Assembly (NCBI RefSeq): GCF_000740775.1
Contig: NZ_JFGS01000020.1
Span: 1 to 64,000 of the forward strand
Origin: Haematobacter missouriensis
Lineage (GTDB): Bacteria > Pseudomonadota > Alphaproteobacteria > Rhodobacterales > Rhodobacteraceae
Direction: 5' to 3'
DNA: 64,000 bases
Shown: positions 36,714-46,228 of the stretch, piece after piece
Position numbering within the stretch: position 1 is the first letter of the stretch
How the letters are laid out: each line of letters opens with the position of its first letter
The notes under the pieces: model-generated
What the model was told of the DNA's origin: nothing
The model's database searches: none
The model's input: the letters and a program-made list of their open reading frames with translations, nothing else
Made by a program: the position numbers and the translations under genes

Positions 36714-37277
36714 TCAAGGCCGTGCGATCTCCCCGCCCGCGCGGATCTTCCGCATCATGTCATACACGTGGGGGGCTTCGGCGATCCGCTGAAAGCCGAC
36801 GCGACGGCGACCGGGGCGGTTGGATTTGAACTGCTGCCCGAACCAGATCGTGCCGGGCACCTCCCCATCATAGTCGAGCAGCGTCATCTCATCCAGCGGC
36901 CAGGATTTCAGCCGCTTGCGCCCCATGGGGTCCGTTGCGATGAAAGCGCGCCGGTTGGTGAGCGTGTAGACGGTGTGGCGCAGGACATAGGCCTCCCCGA
37001 GAAGCCGCAGGCCGCCATGCCACAGCCCGCCAAGCAGGATCATCACCCCGAACAGCGGAAACAGTCGGGCGATGAGGTCGTCCCCCCCGGCCTCCACCGT
37101 CACGGCGATCCAGACGAGGCCAAAGATCACCAGCGGCAATGCCGAGGCGAGCTGCCCCAGCGATGCGCGCGAAAGGTCCAGCCCCGGTTCGGGCTGCCCC
37201 TGCCAGAGAACCCGCTCTCCCGGTTCAAGTATGCCTTCCCAGCCGCCGGAGGCGGAAGCGCCCTGTGTCAGGCCCAC
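36714..37277 (-). CDS. Small membrane protein with a bacterial PH-like domain
   Basis: This 187-residue protein begins with a soluble segment ([20 protein letters not shown]), then two hydrophobic helices near residues 45-85 ([34 protein letters not shown]). A beta-rich C-terminal part ([35 protein letters not shown]) resembles bacterial pleckstrin-homology domains. [13 protein letters not shown] is a typical opening of such families. It overlaps the pyrB stop by 10 bases, so it is co-translated, yet it has no known role in pyrimidine synthesis. Confidence 0.75.
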   Translation of the reverse strand: MGLTQGASASGGWEGILEPGERVLWQGQPEPGLDLSRASLGQLASALPLVIFGLVWIAVTVEAGGDDLIARLFPLFGVMILLGGLWHGGLRLLGEAYVLRHTVYTLTNRRAFIATDPMGRKRLKSWPLDEMTLLDYDGEVPGTIWFGQQFKSNRPGRRRVGFQRIAEAPHVYDMMRKIRAGGEIARP

Positions 37278-38230
37278 TCACCCACCGCCTGCCGCCCACG
37301 CTCCGCCCGCAGGTTGCGGGCCAGCAGGTCCATCGCCGCCATGCGGACGGCCACGCCCATCTCCACCTGTTCCTGAATGACCGAGCGGTTGATGTCGTCG
37401 GCGATGGTACCGTCGATCTCCACCCCCCGGTTCATCGGGCCGGGATGCATGACGATGGCATCTTCCTTCGCGTGGGAGAGCTTCTCCGCATCGAGACCGT
37501 AGCGGTGGAAATACTCACGTTCCGATGGGATGAACGCTCCATCCATCCGCTCCTTCTGGAGCCTGAGCATCATGACCACATCGGCATCGGCAAGCCCGGC
37601 CTTCATGTCGTCATACACCTCCACCCCGAATTCCTGCACCCCCGTGGGCATGAGCGTCGGCGGGCCGATCAGGCGGACGCGGTTCTCCATCTTGCCCAGC
37701 AGGATGATGTTGGACCGCGCGACACGGCTGTGGGCGATGTCGCCGCAGATCGCGATGGTCAGCCGGTGGAGCCGCCCCTTCGCCCGCCGGATGGTCAATG
37801 CGTCCAGAAGGGCCTGCGTCGGATGCTCGTGCCGCCCGTCGCCCGCGTTCAGCACGGCGCAGTTCACCTTCTGCGCAAGCTGGTCCACCGCGCCGGAGTT
37901 CTGATGCCGCACCACGAGAAGGTCTGGGTGCATGGCGTTCAGGGTAAGCGCCGTGTCGATCAGCGTCTCCCCCTTCTTCACGGAGGATTGCGACACCGCC
38001 ATGTTCATCACATCGGCCCCGAGCCGCTTGCCCGCGAGTTCGAAGCTCGCCTGCGTGCGGGTGGAATTCTCGAAGAACATGTTGATCTGGGTCATCCCCG
38101 CCAGCACGTCCGACTGCTTCACCGTGCGTCGGTTCAGCTCCACATATTTGTCGGACAGGTCGAGGACGGTGCGGATTTCCTCGGGGTGCAGGGGTTCGAT
38201 ACCCAAGAGATGCTTCGCCCGGAACGTCAT
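37268..38230 (-). CDS. pyrB: Aspartate carbamoyltransferase catalytic subunit
   Basis: This 320-residue enzyme makes carbamoyl aspartate in pyrimidine synthesis. The carbamoyl phosphate loop is [20 protein letters not shown] near residue 53, and the SVKKGE loop has its Ser-Lys pair; HPTQALLD and ALTIRRAKG follow. I chose the ATG at 38230 ([14 protein letters not shown]) over an earlier in-frame ATG because the conserved sequence begins there and a GGGGG ribosome site is present. It likely assembles with the dihydroorotase-like product of pyrC. No pyrI gene is nearby. Confidence 0.96.
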   Translation of the reverse strand: MTFRAKHLLGIEPLHPEEIRTVLDLSDKYVELNRRTVKQSDVLAGMTQINMFFENSTRTQASFELAGKRLGADVMNMAVSQSSVKKGETLIDTALTLNAMHPDLLVVRHQNSGAVDQLAQKVNCAVLNAGDGRHEHPTQALLDALTIRRAKGRLHRLTIAICGDIAHSRVARSNIILLGKMENRVRLIGPPTLMPTGVQEFGVEVYDDMKAGLADADVVMMLRLQKERMDGAFIPSEREYFHRYGLDAEKLSHAKEDAIVMHPGPMNRGVEIDGTIADDINRSVIQEQVEMGVAVRMAAMDLLARNLRAERGRQAVGEWA

Positions 38231-38345
38231 GCGTGCCCCCTTCGCTGCCTGCCTGCTTATAGGGCAGGGCGGGCGGGCGGGCAAGGCGGCGCCGGGGCCT
38301 CACAAGGGAGTTTACCCAACACGCAGCCCGGCGTAAGGAAAAGGC

Positions 38346-39170
38346 ATGCTGGAATCGCTCGATCACGAGACGGCCCTCGCGCTGCTGGAATGGCAGATCG
38401 AGCTCGGTGCGACCGAGGCGATCGGCGAGGGTCCGGTGGATCGCTTTGCCGAAAGTGCCGCTGCCCGTGCGGCACGCGCCCCCGCCCATTCACCGACCGC
38501 CCCTGGAGCCCAACCTGCCCTCCAGAACCGCTCCGCAACTCCGCCCCCCGAAGCGGAGAGCGCCGGTGATCCGGTGGCCGAGGCCCGCGCCCTCGCTGCC
38601 GCGGCGCCCGACCTTGCCGCGTTGCGGGAGGCCATGGCGGGCTATGGCCATTGCGAACTCAGGAAAGGCGCGCGGAACCTCGTCTTTGCCGATGGCCAGC
38701 CCGGCGCGCGGGTGATGATCGTCGGCGAGGCGCCTGGACGTGAGGAGGACCAGCGCGGTCTGCCCTTCGTCGGTCGCGCGGGGCGGCTGCTCGACCTGAT
38801 GTTCGGTGCCATCGGTATGGGCCGTGCTGCGCCCGATGCGGAAAAGGCGCTCTACATCACCAATATCCTGCCCTGGCGGCCCCCGCAGAACCGCGATCCG
38901 TCGCCGGAGGAAATCGCCATGATGCTGCCTTTCGTGGAGCGTCATGTGGCGCTGGCAGATCCGGATTTCCTCGTCCTCATGGGTAATATTTCCTGTCAGG
39001 CGCTGCTGGGGCGCAAGGGGATCACCCGGCTCCGCGGCACTTGGCAGACGGTGTTCGGGCGGCCGGCCCTGCCGATGTTCCACCCGGCGTTCCTGCTCCG
39101 CAATCCACCGTGCAAGCGGGAAAGCTGGTCGGACCTGCTGCTTCTGCAATCCCGGCTGGAGGAAAAATGA
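38346..39170 (+). CDS. Uracil-DNA glycosylase, family 4-like
   Basis: This 274-residue enzyme would remove uracil from DNA. Its catalytic motif GEAPGREEDQRGLPFVGRAG near residue 125 and the later LPWRPPQNRDPSPEEIAM and HPAFLLRNPPCKRESW match the family 4 fold. Only some of the Cys residues of classical iron-sulfur members are obvious, as I recall for many alphaproteobacterial homologues, so cluster binding is unsure. The N-terminal 90 residues are Ala/Pro-rich. The stop overlaps the moaB start (ATGA). Confidence 0.85.
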   Translation: MLESLDHETALALLEWQIELGATEAIGEGPVDRFAESAAARAARAPAHSPTAPGAQPALQNRSATPPPEAESAGDPVAEARALAAAAPDLAALREAMAGYGHCELRKGARNLVFADGQPGARVMIVGEAPGREEDQRGLPFVGRAGRLLDLMFGAIGMGRAAPDAEKALYITNILPWRPPQNRDPSPEEIAMMLPFVERHVALADPDFLVLMGNISCQALLGRKGITRLRGTWQTVFGRPALPMFHPAFLLRNPPCKRESWSDLLLLQSRLEEK

Positions 39171-39691
39171 CTGATTTCATTCCGGTGCGTTTCGCCGTGC
39201 TGACCGTTTCCGACACGCGGACCACGGCGGAGGACCGCTCCGGCGATACGCTGGCTGCACGGATCACGGCGGCCAGACATCTGCTTGCCGCGCGCGGCCT
39301 GCTGCCCGATGACCGCGCCGCCATCGCGGGCCGGTTGCGGGAGTGGATCGCGGATGCGGGGATCGACGTGATCCTGACCACCGGCGGCACTGGCCTTACG
39401 GGTCGCGATGTGACGGTAGAGGCGCATCGCGATGTCTATGAGAAGGAGATCGAGGCGTTCGGCACCGTCTTCACCATCGTCTCGATGCAGAAGATAGGCA
39501 CGTCAGCGGTGCAATCGCGCGCCTGCGGAGGGGTGGCGGGGGGCACGTATCTTTTCGCTCTGCCCGGCAGCCCGGGGGCCTGCAGGGATGCCTGGGACGA
39601 GATCCTCGTCCATCAGTTCGACTATCGCCACAAGCCCTGCAACTTCGTGGAAATCCTGCCCCGTCTGGACGAACATCTGAAGCGTAAGTGA
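39167..39691 (+). CDS. moaB: Molybdenum cofactor biosynthesis protein B
   Basis: This 174-residue MogA/MoaB-type protein adenylates molybdopterin before metal insertion. The key loop ILTTGGTGLTGRDVTVEAHR and the later MQKIGTSAVQSRACGGVAGG plus YLFALPGSPGACRDAW are conserved. It overlaps the DNA glycosylase gene by 4 bases, which points to shared translation. The stop abuts the stop of the convergent sdaA gene with no gap. It complements moaD and moaE at 25 kb. Confidence 0.93.
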   Translation: MTDFIPVRFAVLTVSDTRTTAEDRSGDTLAARITAARHLLAARGLLPDDRAAIAGRLREWIADAGIDVILTTGGTGLTGRDVTVEAHRDVYEKEIEAFGTVFTIVSMQKIGTSAVQSRACGGVAGGTYLFALPGSPGACRDAWDEILVHQFDYRHKPCNFVEILPRLDEHLKRK

Positions 39692-41065
39692 TCAGCAGTT
39701 CGGCACATTGACAGCGAGGCCTCCCAGCGAGGTTTCCTTGTACTTGTCGCTCATGTCCGCGCCGGTCTGACGCATCGTCTCGATACAGGCGTCCAAGGGA
39801 ACGAAATGCATCCCGTCGCCGCGGAGCGCCAGCGACGCGGCGGAGACAGCCTTGATCGCGCCAAGCCCGTTCCGTTCGATGCAGGGCACCTGAACCAGCC
39901 CCTTCACCGGGTCGCAGGTCATGCCGAGATGGTGCTCCAGCGCGATCTCGGCCGCGTTCTCCACCTGCTCCGGCGTGCCGCCCATCACCTGCGCAAGCCC
40001 CGCTGCCGCCATCGCCGCTGCCGAGCCCACCTCTGCCTGACAGCCGCATTCCGCTCCGGAGATGGAGGCGTTGTGCTTCACGATTCCCCCGATGGCGGAG
40101 GCGGTCAGCAGGAAATCCCCGATCCGCGATGCGCTCGCCCCCGGCACATGGTCCAGCCAGTAGCGCAGTACGGCGGGAACCACGCCCGCCGCGCCGTTGG
40201 TGGGCGCGGTGACCACCTGTCCGCCCGCCGCATTCTCCTCGTTCACGGCCATGGCGTAGCAGGCGATCCAGTCGTTGACGGTATGCGGCGGCGCGATGTT
40301 CAGCCCCCGCTCCCGGAGCAGCGCCGCGTGGATGGCGGGCGCCCGGCGCCGTACGTTCAGGCCCCCCGGCAGGGTGCCCTCGGTCGCAAGCCCCCTGTCT
40401 ATGCAGCCTGACATCACCGTCCACAGACGGCCGAGCCCGTCCTCCACCTCCCGCCGGGAGTGGACGGCGCGTTCATTGGCCCGTTTCATTTCCGCGATGG
40501 AAAGGCCAGAGGCTGCGGCCATGAGCAGCATCTCCGCCGCGCTGGCGAAGGGATAGGGCACACTGATCCGCGCAGCCCCGCCCGGTCCCGCCGCCTGTTC
40601 GTCCGGCGTCACCACGAAGCCGCCACCGATGGAATAGTAGGTTTCGCTGACAAGCGTATCGCCCTGCGCATCGCGGGCGGATAGGGTCATGCCGTTCGGG
40701 TGTCCGGGAAGCGGCGGGCCGTAGTCGAACACCAGATCGTGCTCTGGCCGGAAGCCGAGCGGCGGCAGGCCGGGGGGTGAGACCTCGCCCGTCTCGCGAA
40801 TGCGGGCGAGAGCCGCTTCGGCATGATCCGCGTCGTAGGTCGCGGGCAGAAATCCGTCCAGCCCGAGTATCACCGCCCGGTCCGTCGCATGGCCGACACC
40901 CGTGAAGGCCAGCGACCCGTGCAGGCTGCACCTGAGCGCCACCGGCCGGAAGGGCGAGCCGCGGAGCAGGTCCAGAAACCGCCCCGCCGCCACCATCGGC
41001 CCCATCGTATGGGAGGAGGAGGGGCCAATACCGATCTTGAAGACGTCGAAGACGGACAGGAACAT
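39692..41065 (-). CDS. sdaA: L-serine ammonia-lyase (4Fe-4S)
   Basis: This 457-residue enzyme deaminates L-serine to pyruvate. The N-terminal domain starts [20 protein letters not shown], and the C-terminal domain supplies three Cys for a 4Fe-4S cluster in [14 protein letters not shown] and in [17 protein letters not shown]. Length and order match single-chain SdaA. The start is 87 bases from a 55-copy 8-bp array that fills the usual promoter region. Confidence 0.96.
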   Translation of the reverse strand: MFLSVFDVFKIGIGPSSSHTMGPMVAAGRFLDLLRGSPFRPVALRCSLHGSLAFTGVGHATDRAVILGLDGFLPATYDADHAEAALARIRETGEVSPPGLPPLGFRPEHDLVFDYGPPLPGHPNGMTLSARDAQGDTLVSETYYSIGGGFVVTPDEQAAGPGGAARISVPYPFASAAEMLLMAAASGLSIAEMKRANERAVHSRREVEDGLGRLWTVMSGCIDRGLATEGTLPGGLNVRRRAPAIHAALLRERGLNIAPPHTVNDWIACYAMAVNEENAAGGQVVTAPTNGAAGVVPAVLRYWLDHVPGASASRIGDFLLTASAIGGIVKHNASISGAECGCQAEVGSAAAMAAAGLAQVMGGTPEQVENAAEIALEHHLGMTCDPVKGLVQVPCIERNGLGAIKAVSAASLALRGDGMHFVPLDACIETMRQTGADMSDKYKETSLGGLAVNVPNC

Positions 41066-41151
41066 GATGCCTCGCGGTTTCCCTTCTACATAGTGCCGCC
41101 CGCCGCCCGCGTCTCCCCCCTTGACCGTGATCCGGTTATGTAGTGGCCGTT

Positions 41152-41591
41152 CTGGACCGCTGGACCGCTGGACCGCTGGACCGCTGGACCGCTGGACCGC
41201 TGGACCGCTGGACCGCTGGACCGCTGGACCGCTGGACCGCTGGACCGCTGGACCGCTGGACCGCTGGACCGCTGGACCGCTGGACCGCTGGACCGCTGGA
41301 CCGCTGGACCGCTGGACCGCTGGACCGCTGGACCGCTGGACCGCTGGACCGCTGGACCGCTGGACCGCTGGACCGCTGGACCGCTGGACCGCTGGACCGC
41401 TGGACCGCTGGACCGCTGGACCGCTGGACCGCTGGACCGCTGGACCGCTGGACCGCTGGACCGCTGGACCGCTGGACCGCTGGACCGCTGGACCGCTGGA
41501 CCGCTGGACCGCTGGACCGCTGGACCGCTGGACCGCTGGACCGCTGGACCGCTGGACCGCTGGACCGCTGGACCGCTGGACCGCTGGACCG
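41152..41591. repeat. Perfect tandem array, 55 copies of an 8-bp unit
   Basis: The unit CTGGACCG repeats 55 times (440 bases) without mismatch. It lies 87 bases from the sdaA start and about 500 bases from the lysA start. Because the unit is not a multiple of 3, the frames carry an artificial eight-residue repeat (RWTAGPLD and similar); these are not genes. It has no spacers. Confidence 0.98.
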
Positions 41592-42089
41592 CGGGTTGCA
41601 TTTTGCTATCCCGCGCGGCGGGGGCGGTCTCGGGGTTGAGTGCCTGCCTCCGTGGCCGATTTCCTCGTGCTGTGGGTTGCTCTGCCTGCTGGCGATGACA
41701 ATTCGGGTGGCGGACAAGCTGAAGGCGGACGGGCAGCAGGTTGGACCGGCAAGGAGGTTGGACCGGCAAGGAGGTTGGACCGGCAAGGGGTAAGACTGGC
41801 TGAGATGGATTGATTGGAGGCAGACGCTGTAGGGCCAGCCGCTGGTCTGACCGGCGGCGCGTGCTTCTGTGGCCAGCGGATGGGAGGCGGGTGCCTGCCG
41901 GCCTTCGTTGTTATCCTGCAGCTACTGGGCGCCACGTCGGCCACGCCAGCCAGCGGAGCGTGAGTCCTCGCCCGATTGCAGCGCACAGCCGACGGATGGA
42001 GCGCGACAGGCGGAACGCGGCCTTCCCTCGCTCCCGGCGATCCGCTAGAGGCTTTGGCTGAAACCCTCGGCCTGAAAGGGAGTATCGCC
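41592..42089. other. Spacer upstream of lysA
   Basis: I see no gene here. The open frame that reaches lysA extends back about 110 bases before the chosen start, but it lacks family similarity and a ribosome site. A 17-bp triple repeat is included. A lysA promoter should lie here but is not obvious. Confidence 0.5.
41738..41788. repeat. Three copies of a 17-bp direct repeat
   Basis: The unit AGGTTGGACCGGCAAGG occurs three times in tandem without mismatch. It includes TTGGACCGG, sharing the core TGGACCG with the unit of the nearby 8-bp array. Confidence 0.95.
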
Positions 42090-43355
42090 ATGGACCATTT
42101 CCTTTACCGCGACGGCATCCTCCACGCCGAGGATGTCGCGATTCCCGACATCGCGCACACCGTAGGCACACCGTTCTATGTCTATTCGGCCGCGACGCTG
42201 GCCCGGCATTACCGGCTGTTCACCGAGGCGCTGGCTGGGCTACCGCATCTGATCTGCTTCTCGGTGAAGTCGAACTCCAATCTCGCGGTGCTGAAGCTGC
42301 TGGGCGATCTGGGCGCGGGGATGGATGTGGTCTCGGGCGGCGAATATCGCCGGGCGCGGGCTGCGGGCGTGCCGGGAGAGCGGATCGTGTTCTCCGGCGT
42401 CGGCAAGACGGGGGAGGAGATGGGCCTCGCGCTGGAGGACGGCATCCGCCAGTTCAACGTGGAGAGCGAGGCAGAGCTGCGCGCGCTCTCCCGTATCGCG
42501 GAAGGGCTTGGGGTGCAGGCTCCGGTCACCGTCCGCGTCAATCCCGACGTCGATGCCCATACGCATGAGAAGATCTCCACCGGCCGGAAGGAGGACAAGT
42601 TCGGCATCCCGATTTCCCGTGCGTCGGAGGTCTATGCACTGGCGGCCTCCCTCCCCGGAATAGAGGTGGTGGGGATCGACGTGCATATCGGCTCGCAACT
42701 CACCGATCTTGCCCCGTTCGAGGCTGCGTTCGCCAAGGTGGCCGACCTGACGCGGCAGCTTCGGGCGGAGGGGCACCATATCCGCAGGCTCGACCTGGGC
42801 GGCGGCCTGGGCATCCCCTATACCCGTTCCAACGAGGCACCCCCCCTGCCGTTCGACTACGGCGCGCTGGTGAAACGGACGCTCGGCGATCTGGACTGCG
42901 AGATCGAGATCGAGCCGGGGCGGCTCATCTCCGGCAATGCGGGGCTGCTCGTCTCAGAGGTCATCTACGTGAAGGAAGGCGAGGAACGGGAGTTCCTGAT
43001 CGTGGATGCGGCAATGAACGATCTGATCCGCCCGGCCATGTATGGCGCCCATCACGATATCGTACCGGTGACAGAGCCCGCCGCGGGTGCCGCCGCATCG
43101 CCTTATGACGTGGTCGGCCCGATCTGCGAGACCTCCGATACCTTCGCCCGTCAGTGGCCACTCCCGCCGCTCGCGCCCGGCGACCTGGTCGCCTTCCGCT
43201 CCGCCGGGGCCTATGGCGCGGTGATGGCGTCGGAGTACAACAGCCGTCCGCTCGTCCCCGAGGTACTGGTGCAGGGCGATCACTTCGCCGTCATCCGCAA
43301 AAGACCTGACTTTGACGAAATCCTCGCGCGAGATACCATTCCCGAGTGGCTCTGA
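42090..43355 (+). CDS. lysA: Diaminopimelate decarboxylase
   Basis: This 421-residue PLP enzyme makes lysine from meso-diaminopimelate. The PLP lysine lies in CFSVKSNSNLAVLKLL near residue 57, with GVGKTGEEMGLAL, DVHIGSQLTDL, GGGLGIPY and the substrate-binding VGPICETSDTFARQ further on. I chose the ATG at 42090 because MDHFLYRDGILHAEDV matches family starts and a GAAAGGGAG site precedes it. The usual partner argH is not next to it, but the downstream TIGR02302 gene is the standard neighbour. Confidence 0.96.
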   Translation: MDHFLYRDGILHAEDVAIPDIAHTVGTPFYVYSAATLARHYRLFTEALAGLPHLICFSVKSNSNLAVLKLLGDLGAGMDVVSGGEYRRARAAGVPGERIVFSGVGKTGEEMGLALEDGIRQFNVESEAELRALSRIAEGLGVQAPVTVRVNPDVDAHTHEKISTGRKEDKFGIPISRASEVYALAASLPGIEVVGIDVHIGSQLTDLAPFEAAFAKVADLTRQLRAEGHHIRRLDLGGGLGIPYTRSNEAPPLPFDYGALVKRTLGDLDCEIEIEPGRLISGNAGLLVSEVIYVKEGEEREFLIVDAAMNDLIRPAMYGAHHDIVPVTEPAAGAAASPYDVVGPICETSDTFARQWPLPPLAPGDLVAFRSAGAYGAVMASEYNSRPLVPEVLVQGDHFAVIRKRPDFDEILARDTIPEWL

Positions 43356-43391
43356 CACGCATGTCGCGTGCCGTAGCCCCCAGGATGAGGT

Positions 43392-45974
43392 ATGACCGCA
43401 CAGGATCGTGACCCTGCCGCAGCGCTCGACCGACTGAAATGGCCCCTGCGCTTGACGCGGTGGGGGATGGTGACCGAACGTCTGACGCAGGCCTTCTGGC
43501 CGGTCCCGGTGATCTTGTTCGCCACGCTCGCGATCATTTTTTTCGGTGCACTGGATGCGGTGAGCATTGAGGTCGCCTGGGCGGGAGCTGTCTTGATCGT
43601 CGTGGCTCTCGTCGCAGCGGCGGTGTTCGGCGCGCGGCGATTCCGCTGGCCCAGCCGGGCAGAGGCCGCCGCGCGGCTGGACGCCACACTGCCGGGCCGA
43701 CCGATCTCCGCTCTCGGTGACCATATCGCTATCGGTAAGGGGGACGAGGCGGCCCAGCAGGTCTGGCGCGCGCATCTGGCCCGCATGGCGGAGCGTACGC
43801 GGGGTGCAAAGCCTGTGCATCCCGATCTCAACGTCACTCGCCGCGATCCCTATGCACTGCGTTATGTGGCGCTCACCGCGCTGGTGGTAGGGCTGATGTT
43901 CGGCTCCGTCTGGCGGGTGGCGTCAGTCGCGGATCTGGCGCAGATGCCGGGGGGCGGGGCCGTGGCTTCGGGCCCGTCCTGGGAAGGCTGGATCCAGCCG
44001 CCCGACTATACGGGCAAGCCAACACTCTATCTCAACGACATTCGGCAATCGGATCTTTCGGTGCCGGTCGGCAGCAAGGTGGTGCTGCGTCTTTATGGCG
44101 AGGCAGGCAGTCTTACGGTCGATGAAACGGTATCGGGCCGGACCGGCATGGTGGACAGCGCCTCTGCCCCCAGCCAGGAATTCTCCATTACCCGCTCGGG
44201 CCGGCTCAACATAAACGGGCCGCGCGGCGCGGGATGGGATGTGACGACCATCGCTGACCGCGCCCCCAGCGTGGAGCTTTCCGGCCCCATCGGACGCGAG
44301 GCGGATGGCGCGATGCGCCAGCCCTTCACCGCGCATGACGATTACGGCGTTACCGCCGGGCAGGCCCGGATGGAGCTGGACACTGCCGCGCTCGACCGGC
44401 GCTACGGGTTGGCGGCGGAGCCGGAGCCACGGGATGCGCTGGTGGTGGATCTTCCCATGCCGATTACCGGCAGCCGCGCGGATTTCACCGAAACGCTGGC
44501 TGAGAACTTTTCCCAGCACCCTTGGGCCAACCTGCCCGTGAAGATCAGTCTGACGGTCCAGGATGCCGCCGGTCAGACGGGCGCGACAGAGGCCCGCAGC
44601 ATCGTATTGCCGGGCCGGCGGTTCTTCGACCCGCTGGCAGCGGCGCTGATCGAGAACCGGCGCGACCTGCTGTGGTCGCGGGAGAACGGGGAGCGTTCCC
44701 TTCAGGTGCTTCGTGCCGTGACCAATCGACCGGAGGGGTTCATCCGCAACCAGCGGGCCTATCTCCAGCTTCGCGTCGCCATGCGGCAGCTCGAAACCGG
44801 GGTTTCGCAGGGATTGAGTGCCGAAACACGGGATGAGGTAGCGTCCGCGCTCTGGGACATCGCGGTGCTGCTGGAGGATGGCGATCTCAACAACGCGATG
44901 GAACGGCTGCAGCGCGCGCAGGATCGGCTGTCTGAAGCGATCCGCAACGGTGCCAGCGACGAGGAAATCGCCCAGCTCATGCAGGAGCTGCAGCAGGCGA
45001 TGAACGATTATATCCGCCAGCTTGCCGAGCAGCAGCAGAACGACCCGAACCGTCAGACGGCAGAGGATCAGCAGGGGCAGAAGATCACCGGCGATCAGCT
45101 TCAACAGATGCTCGACCGTCTCCAGCAGCTGATGCAGGAGGGCCGGATGGCAGAGGCGCAGCAGCTTCTCGACCAGCTGCGGCGGATGATGGAGAACATG
45201 CGTGTCACGCAGGGCCAGGGCGGACAGGGCAGTCCCGGCCAGCAGGCGATGCGCGATCTGGCCGAAACGCTCCGTCAACAGCAGGGTCTTTCCGACGAGG
45301 CGTTTCAGGGGATGCAGGGCCAGCAGCCCGGCCAGGGCCAACAGGGCCAACAGGGAGAGGGCCAGCAGGGGCAGGGGGGCCAGCAACCTGGTCAGGGGCA
45401 GTCTTCCGGGCAAGGTCAGGGTCAGCAACAGGGTCAGGGGCAAGGTAGCGGGCCCGGTCAGGGCGGCAGTCTTGCCGATCGGCAGCAGGGCTTGCGGAAC
45501 CAGCTTGATGGTTTGATGCAGCGCGGGCTCCCCGGGCTGGGTACGCCCGAAGGGCAGGCGGGGCGCGACGCGCTTGGCCGTGCGGGCCGCGCCATGGACG
45601 AAGCGGAGCAGGCGCTCAGGGACGGTGACAACGGGCGCGCGCTCGACCGGCAAGCAGACGCGATGGAAAGCATGCGCGAAGGGATGCGCAACCTCGGCGA
45701 CGCCATGGCGCAGAACCGGCAGCAGGGGCAACCGGGCGAGAGCGGCGGTGGGGATCAGTTCGGCTCGGGCGATCCCAATGGGCAGCGTGATCCGCTGGGC
45801 CGTCGGCCGGGAGAGGTCGGCCGCGGCATCGGAACGCAGGATTCCATGCTTCAGGGAGATGATGTCTATCGCCGTGCGCAGGATATTCTGAATGAACTTC
45901 GCCGCCGTTCAGGGGAGCAGGAACGCCCCGACCTGGAGCGGGATTACCTTCGGCGTCTGCTCGACCTGTTCTGA
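43392..45974 (+). CDS. DUF4175 (TIGR02302) large membrane protein
   Basis: This 860-residue protein is of the TIGR02302 family common in alphaproteobacteria. It has three membrane helices near residues 35-85 and 160-180, then a beta-rich periplasmic-looking middle (GWIQPPDYTGKPTLYLNDIR). The second half is coiled-coil and Gln-rich, with a strongly low-complexity QGQQ/GQG tract around residues 636-693 and a charged C-terminal domain (DPLGRRPGEVGRGIGTQDSM). The biochemical role is unknown. It is 37 bases after lysA, the normal arrangement. Confidence 0.88.
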   Translation: MTAQDRDPAAALDRLKWPLRLTRWGMVTERLTQAFWPVPVILFATLAIIFFGALDAVSIEVAWAGAVLIVVALVAAAVFGARRFRWPSRAEAAARLDATLPGRPISALGDHIAIGKGDEAAQQVWRAHLARMAERTRGAKPVHPDLNVTRRDPYALRYVALTALVVGLMFGSVWRVASVADLAQMPGGGAVASGPSWEGWIQPPDYTGKPTLYLNDIRQSDLSVPVGSKVVLRLYGEAGSLTVDETVSGRTGMVDSASAPSQEFSITRSGRLNINGPRGAGWDVTTIADRAPSVELSGPIGREADGAMRQPFTAHDDYGVTAGQARMELDTAALDRRYGLAAEPEPRDALVVDLPMPITGSRADFTETLAENFSQHPWANLPVKISLTVQDAAGQTGATEARSIVLPGRRFFDPLAAALIENRRDLLWSRENGERSLQVLRAVTNRPEGFIRNQRAYLQLRVAMRQLETGVSQGLSAETRDEVASALWDIAVLLEDGDLNNAMERLQRAQDRLSEAIRNGASDEEIAQLMQELQQAMNDYIRQLAEQQQNDPNRQTAEDQQGQKITGDQLQQMLDRLQQLMQEGRMAEAQQLLDQLRRMMENMRVTQGQGGQGSPGQQAMRDLAETLRQQQGLSDEAFQGMQGQQPGQGQQGQQGEGQQGQGGQQPGQGQSSGQGQGQQQGQGQGSGPGQGGSLADRQQGLRNQLDGLMQRGLPGLGTPEGQAGRDALGRAGRAMDEAEQALRDGDNGRALDRQADAMESMREGMRNLGDAMAQNRQQGQPGESGGGDQFGSGDPNGQRDPLGRRPGEVGRGIGTQDSMLQGDDVYRRAQDILNELRRRSGEQERPDLERDYLRRLLDLF

Positions 45975-46228
45975 AGACACCCCCCCGAGCCGGTTTGCGC
46001 CGATTATGCCTGACCGTTGCACGAGCTGCCGAGACCGGGCGCGCCGCCCCCGGCGGGCTGGGATTCTTCGCTGTTCCTGACGGCGGGCTCCCTGTCCGGC
46101 CGTTTCTCGACTGGCGTTGCTGACCATGGAAAGCAGCCCGGCGTCATCGCGGACGCGCTTCGGGCGCGCGAAGGCGGTAGCTGGATGGGGCCGCTCGGGT
46201 ATCGGACATTCGCCGGGCTGTGCAGTTT

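Noticed and set aside
36367-36717. A 116-codon frame between the PH-like gene and pyrC on the minus strand
   Set aside because: It starts at TTG, is rich in Arg and Pro and has no recognisable family; likely accidental.
18087-41591. CRISPR arrays
   Set aside because: The arrays have no unique spacers, units are 7-9 bases, and no cas gene is near.
41121-41793. Open frames through the 8-bp array encoding RWTAGPLD- or SSGPAVQR-type repeats
   Set aside because: All frames are open because the unit lacks stop codons. No domain or ribosome site supports a protein.
41976-42089. Upstream extension of lysA
   Set aside because: The extension lacks similarity to LysA, while the ATG at 42090 has a ribosome site and the conserved N-terminus.
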